A DNA stretch of 64,000 nucleotides from Distichodus sexfasciatus (Eukaryota; Chordata; Actinopteri; Characiformes; Distichodontidae). The position numbers and the translations under genes were made by a program. The DNA is taken from the NCBI GenBank assembly GCA_032718565.1, contig JAVGVS010000025.1, forward strand, positions 276,513-340,512, given 5' to 3'. This document shows, in pieces, positions 45,246-57,016 of the stretch (positions are counted from its first letter, which is position 1; each line of letters begins with the position of its first letter). Below the pieces are notes generated by a model. The model was given only the letters and a program-made list of their open reading frames with translations, was not told where the DNA came from and ran no database searches.

Positions 45246-45721
45246 AATGGTTTATAGTCAAATCTTAATCAGACTTCATAATTTTAAGTAAATTAAAATA
45301 TATACATTTTAATCCAGTGCATTTGTTATCTATATTAAAAACATGTATTTGCTTATATTTAATAGTTCTTACATTTCTTACATTTAAACAGGTAAATTAT
45401 TATACTAACTTAGTTTGACAGAGCTTAATTAATTTTCTTCATATGTTTCAAAAAGAATTTTGTAACTGCTAAAATATGTATTTTTTTAAAAGAGGATTTA
45501 CTAGAGTTTATTTTATATGTGCTCAGTTTAAGGGATTTAAAACCTGCAATTTCACAAACACTGCAACCAGACTAAACACATGCGTTTCCAGGCAAAGTTT
45601 TTTCAGTTGGTCACATGCTTTGAGAGAACATGGATTCCTTCACATATAATGCACGTGTGATTAAACCATTGCACCGTTTATATCTCAAATATCAATTTTC
45701 ACTTACTGCTTTCCTCCGCTT
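45246..45721. other. No feature seen
   Basis: Unique AT-rich sequence. Confidence 0.3.
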
Positions 45722-46857
45722 CCCCTTAAAAAAACAAAATGTTTGTGGCAAACTTGTGGTTAATTTGTAGAGAACAATGGAGTTGTATGGAGAGAATTTA
45801 GTGTCAATATTATCGAATATATATCACACCATTCACAAATATATTTCTTGATTCAGCAACAAATGTAACAAGATTCGCGAAGATATTTTATGACTTACAA
45901 ATAAATGTAACACCATTCACAAATGTATTTCTCCAAAAAATTTATTACTCCAAAAAAATGTCTGCAAAGTTACATTACATTCGCATTACATTTGTGCTTT
46001 GAAGTGGTCTCTTGGAGTGAATATTAGTTAGCTCTGTTAAAGTTTGTGGTGTTTCTTTTGCTCATCAACCGTGGCTCATTATGTTGAAGCTGATCGATCT
46101 GTAATATTAAGTTCCTTTTTAGGATTCAACTTCCTCTGACTCACTAAGTATTCCCTCCAAGAGACTACTACAATGCGCGATTGTAGCGCACTGTTGTCAA
46201 CATTAAATCACACTCTTGAACTTTAGTTGATGTGATTGGCTGTAAACTTTGGAGACATATGATAGGCTATCTTTTGAAAAAACACATTTTTGCATCGAGC
46301 GCTGTCAGGGAGGTCTCAAAAATCCACAAATAAATGTAGGGGTATTCACAAATATATACAGTGGTTTGTAAATGCAGGTTTATCGGTTTGTGAATAAATG
46401 TAACTGCACTGACATTTGTGCATCGTGTAACAATTTTTTTGAGTCAAGAAATGCATTTGTGAATGGTGTTACATTTATTTGTAGTCATAAATTATCTTTG
46501 TGAATCTTGTTACATTTGTTGCTGAATCAAGAAATATATTTGTGAATGGTATGGTTTCTATTCGATAATATTGACACTAAATTCTCTCCATAGAGTTGTC
46601 CTGGCAACAATGACAAATTGCCACTAGTGGCTGCCAGTGATTTGCCAAAACAAAGTGACAGTAACGACAAACTTGTAGTGAACTTTCGGTGACAAATTTG
46701 CCAGTTGCATGTTTTCCACAGTTTGCTAGAAGTCTGCCACAAGTTTGCCACAAACTTAATTTGCATGTGAAAATGTGCCCTTGCTGCAAATTTGCGGCAA
46801 CATTGCCAAAGGTTAATGACAACTGTTTGCCAGAAGCCAAATTTTTTTGTAAGGGTC
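45722..46857. mobile_element. Host MITE of a nested pair
   Basis: Left end CCCTTAAAAAAACAAAATG, then TTTGTGGCAAAC; right end, reversed, CCCTTACAAAAAAATTTGGC, then TTCTGGCAAAC. The right part is full of diverged TTTGCCA / TTGCCACAA words. Removing the inner element 45787-46591 leaves ~0.33 kb, a compact MITE. Confidence 0.65.
45787..46591. mobile_element. Long-TIR foldback-like element (805 bp)
   Basis: Left arm from ATGGAGAGAATTTAGTGTCA through TATTTCTTGATTCAGCAAC, AATGTAACAAGATTC and AATAAATGTAACACCATTC is repeated inverted at 46591-46420, about 170 bp at >85% identity by eye. Flanks GGAGTTGT (45779-45786) and AGAGTTGT (46592-46599) are an 8-bp duplication with one change. There is no coding capacity in the ~0.45-kb centre. 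Confidence 0.88.
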
Positions 46858-47135
46858 AACGCCATACAATCAAAAGTATGTGACACTTGTGTTGTATTGT
46901 GTTTGTTTGCAGTGTGTGTCAAGTTGCATGTGTTTTGAGTATTTGCAGTGCGTCTGAATGTGCAGTGCCTTAGTAAACTGTGGTGCACGTGTTGTCATTT
47001 TGATGAAAGTATTGTCTGAATTTATGTAACATCATCATAATTGCAGTGTGTTTGCATGTGCGTCATCAACTTGATTAATATCTTTTGTTGCTTTTTTTAT
47101 TTTGAATTGCATTAGGCTCTTTGGCAACTGTAAAT
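46858..47135. other. No feature seen
   Basis: TG-rich unique sequence between transposons. Confidence 0.3.
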
Positions 47136-47445
47136 GTGACACTCCATGGCAAAAACAGTCGCTTGTCGCAAATTTCCAAATTGAGTTATTATGTTTCAAA
47201 ATGATACCTATATCGAATGAATGGGACGACATATGACTGAGATATCAACATCCAAAGGAGTCGGGTTTCTCCTGTCACGCCCAGTGAGAAATGGAGAAAT
47301 CTGCCTTTGAAGTTGACTATCAACGTAGCACTCACAGATGCTTGGTGTGGTTGCGGCTACGTTTGTATTAACGGTAGCCTACGCTGCATTCACAGCCACA
47401 TGGATAGCTTACCTGCATTAGGTTAACTGAACTCGGGAGACGAAG

Positions 47446-50400
47446 ATGGATTCTGAAGAAACCATAGCTCTATTCAGTTTAAGTGACCGTTTGCAAATAC
47501 AGGAAATGGCCTCTGAATATAGTTCCTGGGAGACGTCGACGTCTGAAACTAGTGACACGGACGGTTCAGAGGATGAACCTGAGCTGTATTTGCCTTCAGC
47601 GGGTGCCTGAAGAAGACGATAAAGGGGAGGGGGGCTTACAGAATACATTGTAGGGGGAGGGGTTTCTGATAATGAGCTGTGGGTGGAGGGAAAAAGGGGT
47701 AGTTTGTAGGTTTGGAGCTAAATGTGATGAATGACCCTAAAGTTCGCAGAATGCTGTGTGTGTGTGGTGGGGGGTGGCTTGCTGGTAATGGCAGGGGTGT
47801 ATTATAGGGTTGGGGTACTGTGTTTGGGCAGAAGGCAGGGCTGTGACTGTCTGTGTGTGTTGGGGAGTGGGGGGCTGCGTTGAGGTGAGAATGGGGCAAA
47901 CAAAGTGTGAGGGTGGAGTAGAGTAGTTTAAGCATATGAGTACAAAAAAAAGAGTATAGATTTGTCTATAAGCGTCAGTAGTAGTTACCTTATGGCAGCA
48001 AGATAGTTCTAGACTGTGGAAACCTAGGGCTGATTTGATCCAAATTTTTTAAATCTTTATTTTAATTTTAATAAGCTTTTCGATGGTCTGCCCTGCTACA
48101 GACAGTTCACAGCAGAGGAGATGATGATGCACAGAATGTGTATGTGTGAAATGACTCCAAGTAAGTAGGCTATAGACATGCATCTGTGTATGTGTTATGA
48201 ATGTTTTATCGTGTATGGCAACAGGTTTGGTTTGTTTGGTTTTAAGTTTGTTCATATTATATTGTTGTTTCAGGAGACCAAATGCTGACTCTACTAGGAA
48301 AGATTTCCTGTACTGTTAATAACTCAAGAACGAATGCATGTAGTAAAAGGAAAGAGCAGAAAATTAGACAACACCAGCAAACAACGTTTTGTTTGGAAGG
48401 AAAAAAAATATTGCGTAACACATTCAAATTTCTTCACAAGTAAGTATTTACAAGTATTGTAAAAGTATAGTATACTCTCCCTTAGAGACTTTCGACTGCC
48501 CCTCTGCCCCTACCATACCAAGCCCGTATTCAGTATGTCAGTTATGGCTATTTGACCCTCTAAGCACTTGTTGTGATTTATAGCCAAAGGTGTAGCAGCG
48601 AGGTGGGGACATCACACAGTTTTTTTCTGTTAGCACACCACAGCTAGATAGCCATCACTTTGTCTTTTAAGTCTGCTTGTATTCTTGCATAGTATTTCTA
48701 TAAAATTGGAATATGCTTTGATAGGCCCACGCTCACGAGTTTTTAACAACATCATATTTTGAGACAAAACACATTAATCCCACCTCCATTGAGTAAGGAC
48801 TGAAAGCCTGTTTTTTGGATTCCTATCTCAGGCAAATGAAACAAAGTGAAAATAGACTTAGTGACCATACAGAGCTGAAGAACAAAATGCATCGACTAGG
48901 CTAGGATAATACCAATATTTATCTGGTCAAAATCTAATGTCGGCAGTCCTTTTGGAAATACTTTTACAAACAAAAGTTGATGCTTTTAATACTTACTTCC
49001 CCCACTGTAATTATTTATGGTTGGATTTATAGATAGTGACAGCAGTACTTATTTGCCCTTACTTTTTTCTAAGGATTAGTCAAGATCGCCTTTCCAGTGT
49101 CCTAAGGCATTATAAGGAAAATGGTCCGCAGTCATGTGAAAAAAAATCTAGAGGACAGCAAAACAGCCACTCATTTCAGTTGGAGGATGTTAAATGTGCA
49201 GTAAAGTTTCTAGAAACCTATGCAGAAGATCATGCTCTAGTCCTGCCTGGCCATACACCAGGGTTCAAGAGGGATGCCATTACACTAATCCCATCTTCTC
49301 ATACTAAGGTGTTGGTGTACAACAGATACAAAGAAACCATTGAGACAACAGGTTTGTGGTCTGTAATATCTCATGGCATACTAAAAACAATAAACAGTGA
49401 ATGATTAATAATAATGATTAAGAATAAGATTCAGAATAATTAAAAAACACAGGAAATGAAAATCTTTTTTTCATTTTTTTATTCGTAGTTTGAAAGGGTC
49501 TATTTTACTGTCCTTACTCAATGAACTTTTAGTATTTTCAGAACACAGGGTCATGGGAAGCAGTAGCTTTTTTAACACCTGGAGGCAACTTTGTCCCTAC
49601 ATTCTGACAGCCAGGCCGAGGACAGACCTGTGCTCGACTTACCAACGTAACCACACTTTCATCTATAAAAGTGCCAACCTCCCTGATATGGAGATGTGTC
49701 ACAGGGTAAAACTGCAAGAGCAACACCTACTTGCAGTCTAGAAAGAGAGGGCCCTGTATAATAGCATGATACACACATCTAAAACTACATGTCAGGAAAA
49801 TGGCATCACTGAGTTGTCTCGGAATCCTTGTCCATGCACTACAGCTTTGATTTTGCCGAGCAAGTTCACTTGCTGAGGACCCTATGCAGCCTGGTCCTAT
49901 ATACTTTTTGGTTCCCAGAAACGTTGGTGTATTTGGAGTCTGCTGCGAAGGGATTCCTCGGCAAGTAAACATTTTGATTGACGAAGCTCACTGCATAAGT
50001 AAGGGATCTAATGCTGTAATATCATATCTGGATTACAACTTCTTGAATTACAGTTTAGGAGAAGCAGATGCAGATCTCCACTGTGACAACTGTTCTGGAC
50101 AAAATAAAAATCACTTTGTCATTTGGTACTTTGTGTGGAGAGTCGCAACAGGCCAGCACAAAAGTATAACACTGAATTTCATGATTCCTGGGCACACAAA
50201 ATTTGCGCCTGATTGGTGTTTTGGCTTATTAAAGCGAGCCATCAAACGAACTGATGTGCCGTCTCTTAGTGTCCTGGTAGAGGTAGTAAATGGGAATGCT
50301 TCTGTGAACCAAGCTCAAGTCACAGGGAGAGAAGATGGCACCTCTGTTGTACCTGTGTTTGATCGGCAGTCCTTCTTCCACAGTTCTTGTAGAACAATCC

Positions 50401-51335
50401 CTGGAATAATGAAGTACCAGCACTTTAGGTATGATTGATCTAGCAAATGTACCTAAAATCATTACAATTTCTAAATCTGTATTGTGGTATGGTTGAGCTC
50501 TACAGTATGTATAGCTACATTTAGCAGAAAAAGCGACTTACATTTGTCAACAATCAATTACATCAGGGCCAGTCTCCCCTAGAGCAACTTAGGGTTAAGT
50601 GCCTTGCCCAAGGGCACAACGGTGGCAGCCAAGATTCAAACCCACAATTTCCAGGCTACTAGCATGCTAGTCAGGGTCCTTAACCGCTATGCCACCACCG
50701 CATAGCTGATACTAAAGCTACTGAATGCAACAACATTTCAATAAGGCTTTCTGACAAAAATAGTATTCCACTTGCTTTCTGATCAGAGGTGGATGTTTGG
50801 AATCAAACACGCAATTCAGCATTTTCAATAAATCTAAATTAGCAGCACCAAACAAATATTACAGTTGACCTGTAGCCTTCCCCATTGTGATGTATTGCCA
50901 TACCAGCCTTGTTCCTGAATTCTCTACTAACAACATGTATTTACTGTATATATTTGTTTATTTCAAATTAGGTTTCTTGATATGCTCGTGGTATTCTGGT
51001 TGTGTAATATTGGTTATGCATGCCCTTACCTCTGCAGTGCTGCTTTACTGAATAGTATTCCATGTCCAACAACTTATTGTTCCAAGTCTCTCAGGTTCAA
51101 TGCCAGAGCTCCAGGGGCTGTGTTTGCAAAGGAGTGCACATATGATGAGGAAAAACAATTTCAAGTTCTAGTACACAGGGCCACTTTTCCCAGTGGCAGG
51201 CCAATGGAAATCCCACCACCGGGACTGCCTATTGAGAGGCAGCACTACCTCTATAAGAACATTAGACAATTTGTTTATGATCAACACAAGGACACAGTAT
51301 GTCCAAGGCCAGACAGTATGCCTTGTATGAATTAA
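47446..51335 (+). pseudogene. Multi-exon transposase of the Sola-like element, inactivated
   Basis: The transposase would cut and rejoin the element's ends in the nucleus. Suggested exons: 5' ATG segment 47446-47610 (54 codons, acidic, Ser/Thr-rich); 48102-48160 (tentative); 48274-48439; 49074-49351; 49542 onward to 50428; 51095-51335. Each junction from 48439 on has AG/GT borders and keeps codon phase: 48439/49074 forms AAG, 49351/49542 GAA, 50428/51095 AGG. A DNA-binding part would precede 49351 (DRLSSVLRHYKENG, AEDHALVLPGHTPGFKRD). The core at 49884-50428 has VNILIDEA, LHCDNCSGQNKN and GHTKFAPDW, giving candidate catalytic Asp codons at 49980, 50085 and 50211. The end has PPGLPIERQHYLYKNI. 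Lesions: an in-frame TAG at 49739, and shifts of frame between about 49830 and 49884 (HYSFDFAEQVH lies in another frame). From memory, similar multicopy proteins occur in fish and corals. Confidence 0.82.
50505..50702 (-). mobile_element. V-SINE-like copy inside a transposase intron
   Basis: The minus strand reads GGTGGTGGCATAGCGGTTAA (box A), GGGTTTGAATCTTGG (box B), CCCTTGGGCAAGGCACTTAA, CCCTAAGTTGCTCTAGGGG and an L2-like tail AAGTCGCTTTTTCTGCTAAA. It is related to, but distinct from, SINE-C, and lies wholly within the 50429-51094 intron. Confidence 0.8.
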
Positions 51336-51444
51336 GAAACAGGGCCACAGAGAGGTGTACATGGGCACTCCCGTGTACGTTATAGTCAGTCGGAGTGGAG
51401 TTGGAGTCCTCTTAGACAGATTCATCTTGTATTGTAGCCTATAC

Positions 51445-51447
<3 letters not shown>

Positions 51448-51478
<31 letters not shown>
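51448..51478 (+). repeat. (GT)n microsatellite
   Basis: A pure dinucleotide run downstream of the transposase stop codon, inside the transposon. Confidence 0.95.
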
Positions 51479-51480
<2 letters not shown>

Positions 51481-52089
51481 ATTTATTTGTGGTTTTTTGT
51501 GTACTCACACAAATTTGCTCAGTGGTTGCCTGTTTGCTATTGTAGCCAGTATAACTCATGGATGGATGGACATATTTATTTATTAATCTGTCTATCAGAC
51601 AGACAGATGAACGATGTATATTTCCAGAAAATGTTTAGTAGTCTAATATTAAATTTATTCCACTGTAGCCTATACTCATCTATCTACCTATTTATTTGTT
51701 TAAATTGTTGCACACCCAGTGCCTTCATTTTGGTAACCTTGTCTCGGAGGTGTTTTATTTTGATAATGTTGTTACTTACCAAGGTCAATAGGTGTCAGCG
51801 TGAAAATATCCATTAGTCTTAGGATGATGGGAGGGGAAGTAATCTCTGAAAAGCCTGTGAGCTTTGGCTCACAAGTAGCCTATACTTAATGTTAATGTTC
51901 AGTAATGTTAGCCCATAATGTTTGCACGATTCAGTCCATGCGACTGCTTCTGCCTTGGAATGTTTTTAGGATGGAAAGGGTAAGTTTTTCAGCGAAATTG
52001 ATTCACAACAGTACAGTATAGACCTTCCACTGTTTCAAAAAACGCTCCGTTGCGACAAGCGACTGGTTTTGCTGTGCAGAGTCAAAAGT

Positions 52090-52674
52090 CACCGTAGGGT
52101 TTGGAGATGAAGCCCAAACCCAAAATAAAGTTTTCTTCATGAATCATTTCCTAAGAAAAAATGAAAAAAAAAAGTCATTTTTCCATTTTGAGCTTTAAAA
52201 GCACTCATATTCCATTTTCCCCCCAAATACAAGAAAAATTAAAGTATTTTTGTAACCATGTAGCACTTTACCAAACTTCATTTCTACAAAAAACCTTGTA
52301 CATAAAGCATGAGAGAGATGTTGAGACGCTACTTTTTCGCCTTTCTTATAGAATAAAACATGGAAGAGACTCATCAAATATGAAGAGTCATCTGATTCTG
52401 CCATTCCTGGGGGCTCGAGAGTATGTTACGAGGGAAGCCGCAGTAATAAGAAGGTTTCATAATTCGAATGAGCGGACACCGAGTTCACAGAGTCGGTTGA
52501 ATTAATTAGTAATAGCAACAATCTGGAAGAAGCTCACTTTGGTCTCATCTTTACTGCAGGGAGCAGCGCTTATGTAAGACTCCTGCTATTGTAATATGAA
52601 GAAACAAACTGCTCGCTTGGGTTTAAGGAGCAGATTAGAAGACTCGTGAATGACAGATTGCAGATCAAACATTA
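52090..52674. other. No feature seen
   Basis: Unique AT-rich sequence after the transposon. The 114-codon frame at 52161 shows no recognised motif. Confidence 0.3.
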
Positions 52675-52950
52675 GGAGTGTAACGATATATCAATTTCAG
52701 AATCTTTATTTGTAACAATGTTTTAGCTTCATCTTATTGCCAGTTTAAAAATCCAAATGATCAACACATTTTCTCTAAAACAGTTATATTTGCAAGTAAA
52801 GTGTTAGCATGTAGGAATGTAATGATACGTCAGTCCACATTGATAGCATAATCCAATATTCAAACAGTAATCAGACATCAGGCCTATTGTCACTTTATAC
52901 TGAACAGGAGGTCTGTTTTTAGTAAAAGACGGTATTGTTTTATGTTTATA
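52675..52950 (+). repeat. 'GTAACGATA'-type repeat fragments
   Basis: GGAGTGTAACGATATATCAA and, 130 bp on, GGAATGTAATGATACGTCAG with ACTGAACAGGAGGTCTG. They belong to the family seen at 38720 and 42905. Confidence 0.55.
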
Positions 52951-53525
52951 GGGCCCATATTATACATTTTTTCAGCAAGTTAAAATAGGTCTGAATAGGT
53001 CTATTTTGCTGAAAATACCTCTCAGGTTAGGCATTTCTACCTGCTTTTTACCCCTCTGTTTCAGGCCCTTTCACAACAGGCTGTTTCTCATTAGTATTCA
53101 GAAATGCAACGGAGTAGGCAGCACGGCGAGTGTTTACCTCACGTGAAAATAATCAACATGGCTGCTGCTAACGGACCATCTACACAGTCATACATGTTCA
53201 ACACAACGGTAGACTTCATTACAATTCCTGTGTTGGCGCTTGCATGAAAACATGGCGGATCAGGAAGCACTAGCAGTTCTACCTGGTGGGCGGAGCTTCT
53301 CAGATAGGAGGGTGGAGTTATTCAAGTGTCCTCTACTGTGACGCAGAAGTAGGGGAGAAATCTAAACAGCTTGTTAAAACACATGATTTCTGACATTCAT
53401 AAATTAATACTAACACAATTCACCATTTTAAAAAAAAAATCAAACTTACAGTGTGTATAGAGGCAGTAAAGATCCAAATAGATCTCCAAAGAACAGAAAA
53501 AGTTATTTTTTAATAATACGGGACC
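52951..53525 (+). mobile_element. MITE (repeat E), ~575 bp
   Basis: Left end GGGCCCATATTATACATTTT; right end reversed GGTCCCGTATTATTAAAAAA. Flanks TTTATA and TTTAAA could be an eroded target duplication. The interior holds GGCTGCTGCTAACGG, GGTGGGCGGAGCTTCTCAG and ACTGTGACGCAGAAGTAGGG. A 3' fragment of the same family is at 20990-21175. Confidence 0.75.
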
Positions 53526-53531
53526 TTTAAA

Positions 53532-54059
53532 TGTTAGAAGTAGAATAAGAAAATGCCTTTATTGCCTGCATGCAAGCAGTACAACAAAATGAAGTGTTTC
53601 AAGTGAAACAGTGCAATCAAGACATGCAATAACTCAACATAAAAGACAAAACCAATATCAATAAACCCAATAAATGATAATTGGTAATGAGAATAAACAA
53701 ACTAATTAAAATTAGAAAGGGGGCAGGACATAGGGAATTGACTGACATACCACATAACAGATGCAAGACAGGACAGGTGTGCCCTCTAATGGGCAGCTGG
53801 GGGAGTCGAGGGGGAGTCATGAGAGTAATCATATCTTTGTTTAAATTGTATTTCATTCATGCGTTTATCATGTGTTTGTGTACTTTGTTCTTTTACCATC
53901 TTAGTTATTAAAACTATAGTTGCTTGTCTCTTACGTTCATTTTAATACAAAATATATTTTAGCAAAACCAAAATGTGGACACTATAGGTAAGTCTGTCTC
54001 TAATTTGCAGGTCTAGACTCTGAAATTATTCCCCAAAACAGTCTAGTTTGAAGCAAACA
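53532..54059. other. No feature seen
   Basis: Unique AT-rich sequence. Confidence 0.3.
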
Positions 54060-54596
54060 CAAATATACGGACACACACACACCTACGACAGTGCAGTTAA
54101 AGGAGGGGAAAAATGGCAGCAATTAAAAGCAGCCATGCATGTGTAATTAGGAAGAAAGAGGACAAAGCTGAGCTTTGTAAATCAGCGCGTCTTTCATCAG
54201 CGCTGTGGAAAAACACCGTTTTGAATTATTTATCCTCCCGTGTTGTTTTTGCGCTTGACACACTCTCCTTCTTCCTGGTTTCAAAGAAGGTCGGATCCCT
54301 CGGACCGCCGCTTGACACTGAGCAACTCTCCGACACTGCTAAACTCTCTCTTTTTTTTCTCTCTCTCTCCCTCTCTTCCCCTTGTCAGGGCCGGGCCGGG
54401 CCTAGCCGAGCCGAGCCGGCTCAAGAGCTGCATACTAATCCGGGGATATGCATCCTGCTCTCTGACTTTGCCTCTTGACATTTGAGGCTGATTAAAAAAT
54501 TTGCCTCGGCCCTAACCTTTGCGTTGCTCGCACCTCGGTGTCACTGCGTTGCTCTTCCATTATCATTCAGTCAGATCTGATAAGAGCAGTTTAACT
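54060..54596. other. CNE candidate with GC-rich segment
   Basis: 54095-54250 (GCAGCCATGCATGTGTAATT, GACAAAGCTGAGCTTTGTAA, TTTGAATTATTTATCCTCCC) is repeat-free and resembles a conserved element. 54385-54425 is GC-rich with GAGCC repeats (GGGCCGGGCCGGGCCTAGCC). No convincing coding exon. Confidence 0.35.
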
Positions 54597-54721
54597 CCTG
54601 CTCGTGCTGCAATATTAAGCCTCTTAATGCATGTACAGCATCACGTCTCAACACAGCTTCTGCACTTACCCCCAGAGAGGGATCAGGCAAAGCAGAACCA
54701 GAGGAGAAAGAGGAAAAGGAG

Positions 54722-54752
<31 letters not shown>

Positions 54753-56170
54753 ATGACTGTATGAATGAATGAAAAAGAAAGAAATATAGAAAAAGTCAGG
54801 AAAAGATGGAAATGAAAACAGAAAGACACAATGAATGCAAAAGAAAAGGGAGAAGGTAAGCAAAAGAAAGAAAGTGAGGAAAAGAGGGGGAAATAAAAAG
54901 AAGGAAGAATGGTGGAATGTGGTAGAGAAAGAAAGAAGGAAAAACAAAGAAAGGAAAAGCAAAGAAAAGAACAAAAGGAAATAGAAAGACAAGAAGAGAA
55001 AAAAGGGAAAAGGGAGAAAATGAAGGAAGCAAAAAAGAAGGGAAAGAGAAGAAATGAAGGAACAAGAAAGAAAGAACGTGCATGAAAAGCAAGTGAGAGC
55101 AAGAGAAGGAAATTAAATAGAAAGAGTAGGAAAATGGACAGATAAAGGAAAAAGGAAGGAGAGAAGAAAGGGAAATTAAGAGGAAAAGAGAAGGAATGAA
55201 GGAAGGTGATGGAGAAAGAAAGAAGGAATACAAAGGAAGGAAATAAACAAGAAAAGAACAAAGGGTAAGGGAATGAAGAGAAGAAAAGAAAGAAAATGTA
55301 AAAAGAAGGGAAAGAGAAGAAAAGAAGGCACAGGAAAGAAAGATGAAAGTGAGGAAAAGAAAGAAATGGAAAGAAAAAAGAAAGAAGAGCAGTTAAAGGG
55401 AGAGAACAATGGGAGAAGGGAAGCGAAAGAAATGTTATGGAAAAAATGAAAAAGGCAAAAAGAAAGGAGAGAAAAAAGGAAAATGTAAAGAGAAAGAGTA
55501 AGAAAAACAAAGATGAGGAATGAAGCAGCATGGTGGAGAAAGAAAGAAGGAAAGAGAAAGAAAGAAAAAGTGAGGAAAGAACAAAGGGAAATGGAATGAG
55601 AAGAAAAGAAGAAAAGATGGAAATGTTAAAAAAACAGAAGAGAAAGAGAAGAAAAGAAGGCCCAATAAAAAGAGGAACAAGAAAAAAAGAAAGGGAGGCA
55701 AAGAAGGAAAGGAAAAGGGATAGAGAGAAGGAAGGGAAATGTAAAGAAATAGAGAAGGAAAAAGATAGAGAAGGAAAGAGGTGGAGAAGAAAGAAGAAAA
55801 GAGAAAGAAAGAAAAAGTGAGGAAAAAATGAAGGGACATTGAATGAGAAGAAGAGAAGGAAACAAAAAAGAAGGAAAAGAGAAGAATGAAGGAACAAGAA
55901 AGGGGAAAAGGAAGGAGGAAATAAAGGGATATATAAAGAGGACATAGAAGAAAAAAGAAAGAGAAGGAATGAAAAAGAGTGATGAAGAAAGAAAGAAGGA
56001 AGAACAAAATAAAGTAACGGGAAGAGAAGGAAATGGAATTGGAAAGAAAATGCCAAAAGGACAGATTTAAGGGAAAAGGAAGGAAAGAAAAAGGGAAATG
56101 AAAGGAGAAACAGAACTAAAGAAGGAGATGGAAGGGTAAACTGATGAACAGAAGAAAAGGAAAAGAAGGA
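54597..56170 (+). repeat. Duplicated unit 1: unique leader plus 1.45-kb polypurine tract
   Basis: 54597-54716 (AATGCATGTACAGCATCACG, TCTGCACTTACCCCCAGAG, GCAAAGCAGAACCAGAGG) is followed by ~1.45 kb of diverged GAAA/GGAA units. The minus strand there has almost no purines and so keeps a 548-codon frame open by chance. Confidence 0.9.
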
Positions 56171-56744
56171 GATCTTGCAGGTCTGTGACATCTTTTTACT
56201 TCGTGTACTTTTCTGTCCGTCTTCAATCACTGCGTTCTGTGAAGAGTCACTAATGGTGTTGAACCCTAAAACGGAGTTGAGATGACCGGCGGGAAGCAGT
56301 GCACATGGAGGTCGAACCCCGCTGCTCACGGATCAAACCTTCAGCAAAGTTTTCATCTTCTGCGTGAAAATAAGCCTGCTTTCCCCTGACCAGCGCTGAC
56401 CTTTGTGTCCTTCGTGAGCTGTACCTCCCTCTCCATCCACTCTGGATTTATTCCCTCCTTTCTTTGAAATTCCCTTTTGATAGAATCTCATATGATATAT
56501 AATGACCCCTGCGGAGGGAGAGATTTGCTCCTGGTAACTCTGTTTTCTCAGGTTTCTGCTTTATGGCGTTCAGCAGGAAGGCAGCAGTAGGCGTGGGACT
56601 GGAGAACCGGTACTAAAAAGAAGTACAGGAACCAGACGTGACACCAGTGAAATTAAACTAAAGACTTTCTTACAGTAGCTTATCAGTAGCAAAGCTGCTT
56701 TAACTCTGGCTCGTAACTACATTAAACATTAAACTCAACATTAT
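56171..56744. other. Unique stretch between the polypurine units, with a hAT-like piece
   Basis: 56340-56560 is repeat-free (GTGAAAATAAGCCTGCTTTC, ATTCCCTTTTGATAGAATCT) and might be conserved. 56640-56700 carries AGTAGCTTATCAGTAGCAAA, as in the hAT-type repeat at 21640. Confidence 0.4.
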
Positions 56745-56981
56745 CAGCTGCAACATTAAACCTCTTAATACATGTACAGCATCACGTCTCAACACAACTT
56801 CTGCACTTACCCCCAGAGATGGATCAGGCACTTACAGCAAAGCAGAACCAGAGGAGAAAGAAGGAAAGAAAAAGGTAGGGAGAGAAGAACATGAAGGAGG
56901 GGAAAATGACAAAAAAAGGGGAAAGTAAAGAACGCTTCTGAAGAAAGAAAGAAAGACAAACAGACAGAAAGGGAAACAAAA

Positions 56982-57016
<35 letters not shown>

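Larger units (their letters stand above)
47136..52085 (+). mobile_element. Sola-like DNA transposon, ~4.95 kb, defective
   Basis: The left terminus GTGACACTCCATGGCAAAAA with CAGTCGCTTGTCGCAAATTT is mirrored at the right (TTGCGACAAGCGACTGG, TTTTGCTGTGCAGAGTC). AAAT (47132-47135) and AAGT (52086-52089) are an eroded 4-bp target duplication. The first ~310 bp and the last ~130 bp match the MITE at 29593-30200. Between them lies an intron-containing transposase (separate entry) and a younger SINE in one of its introns (50505-50702). A GT microsatellite at 51448 and unexplained sequence follow the gene. Four-base duplications are a trait of the Sola superfamily; this assignment is inference. Confidence 0.88.

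Noticed and set aside
47636..47935. 99-codon minus-strand frame rich in His, Ser, Pro
   Set aside because: It lies in G-rich low-complexity DNA on the opposite strand to the transposase; no motif.
49036..50438. Host protein-coding gene with exons at 49-51 kb
   Set aside because: The exons lie within matched transposon termini and target duplications, and contain a stop and shifts of frame; a transposase relic explains all of it.
54683..56329. 548-codon open frame on the minus strand
   Set aside because: It is a reading of a polypyrimidine strand that cannot form stop codons; the product is only Phe, Ser, Leu and Pro runs.
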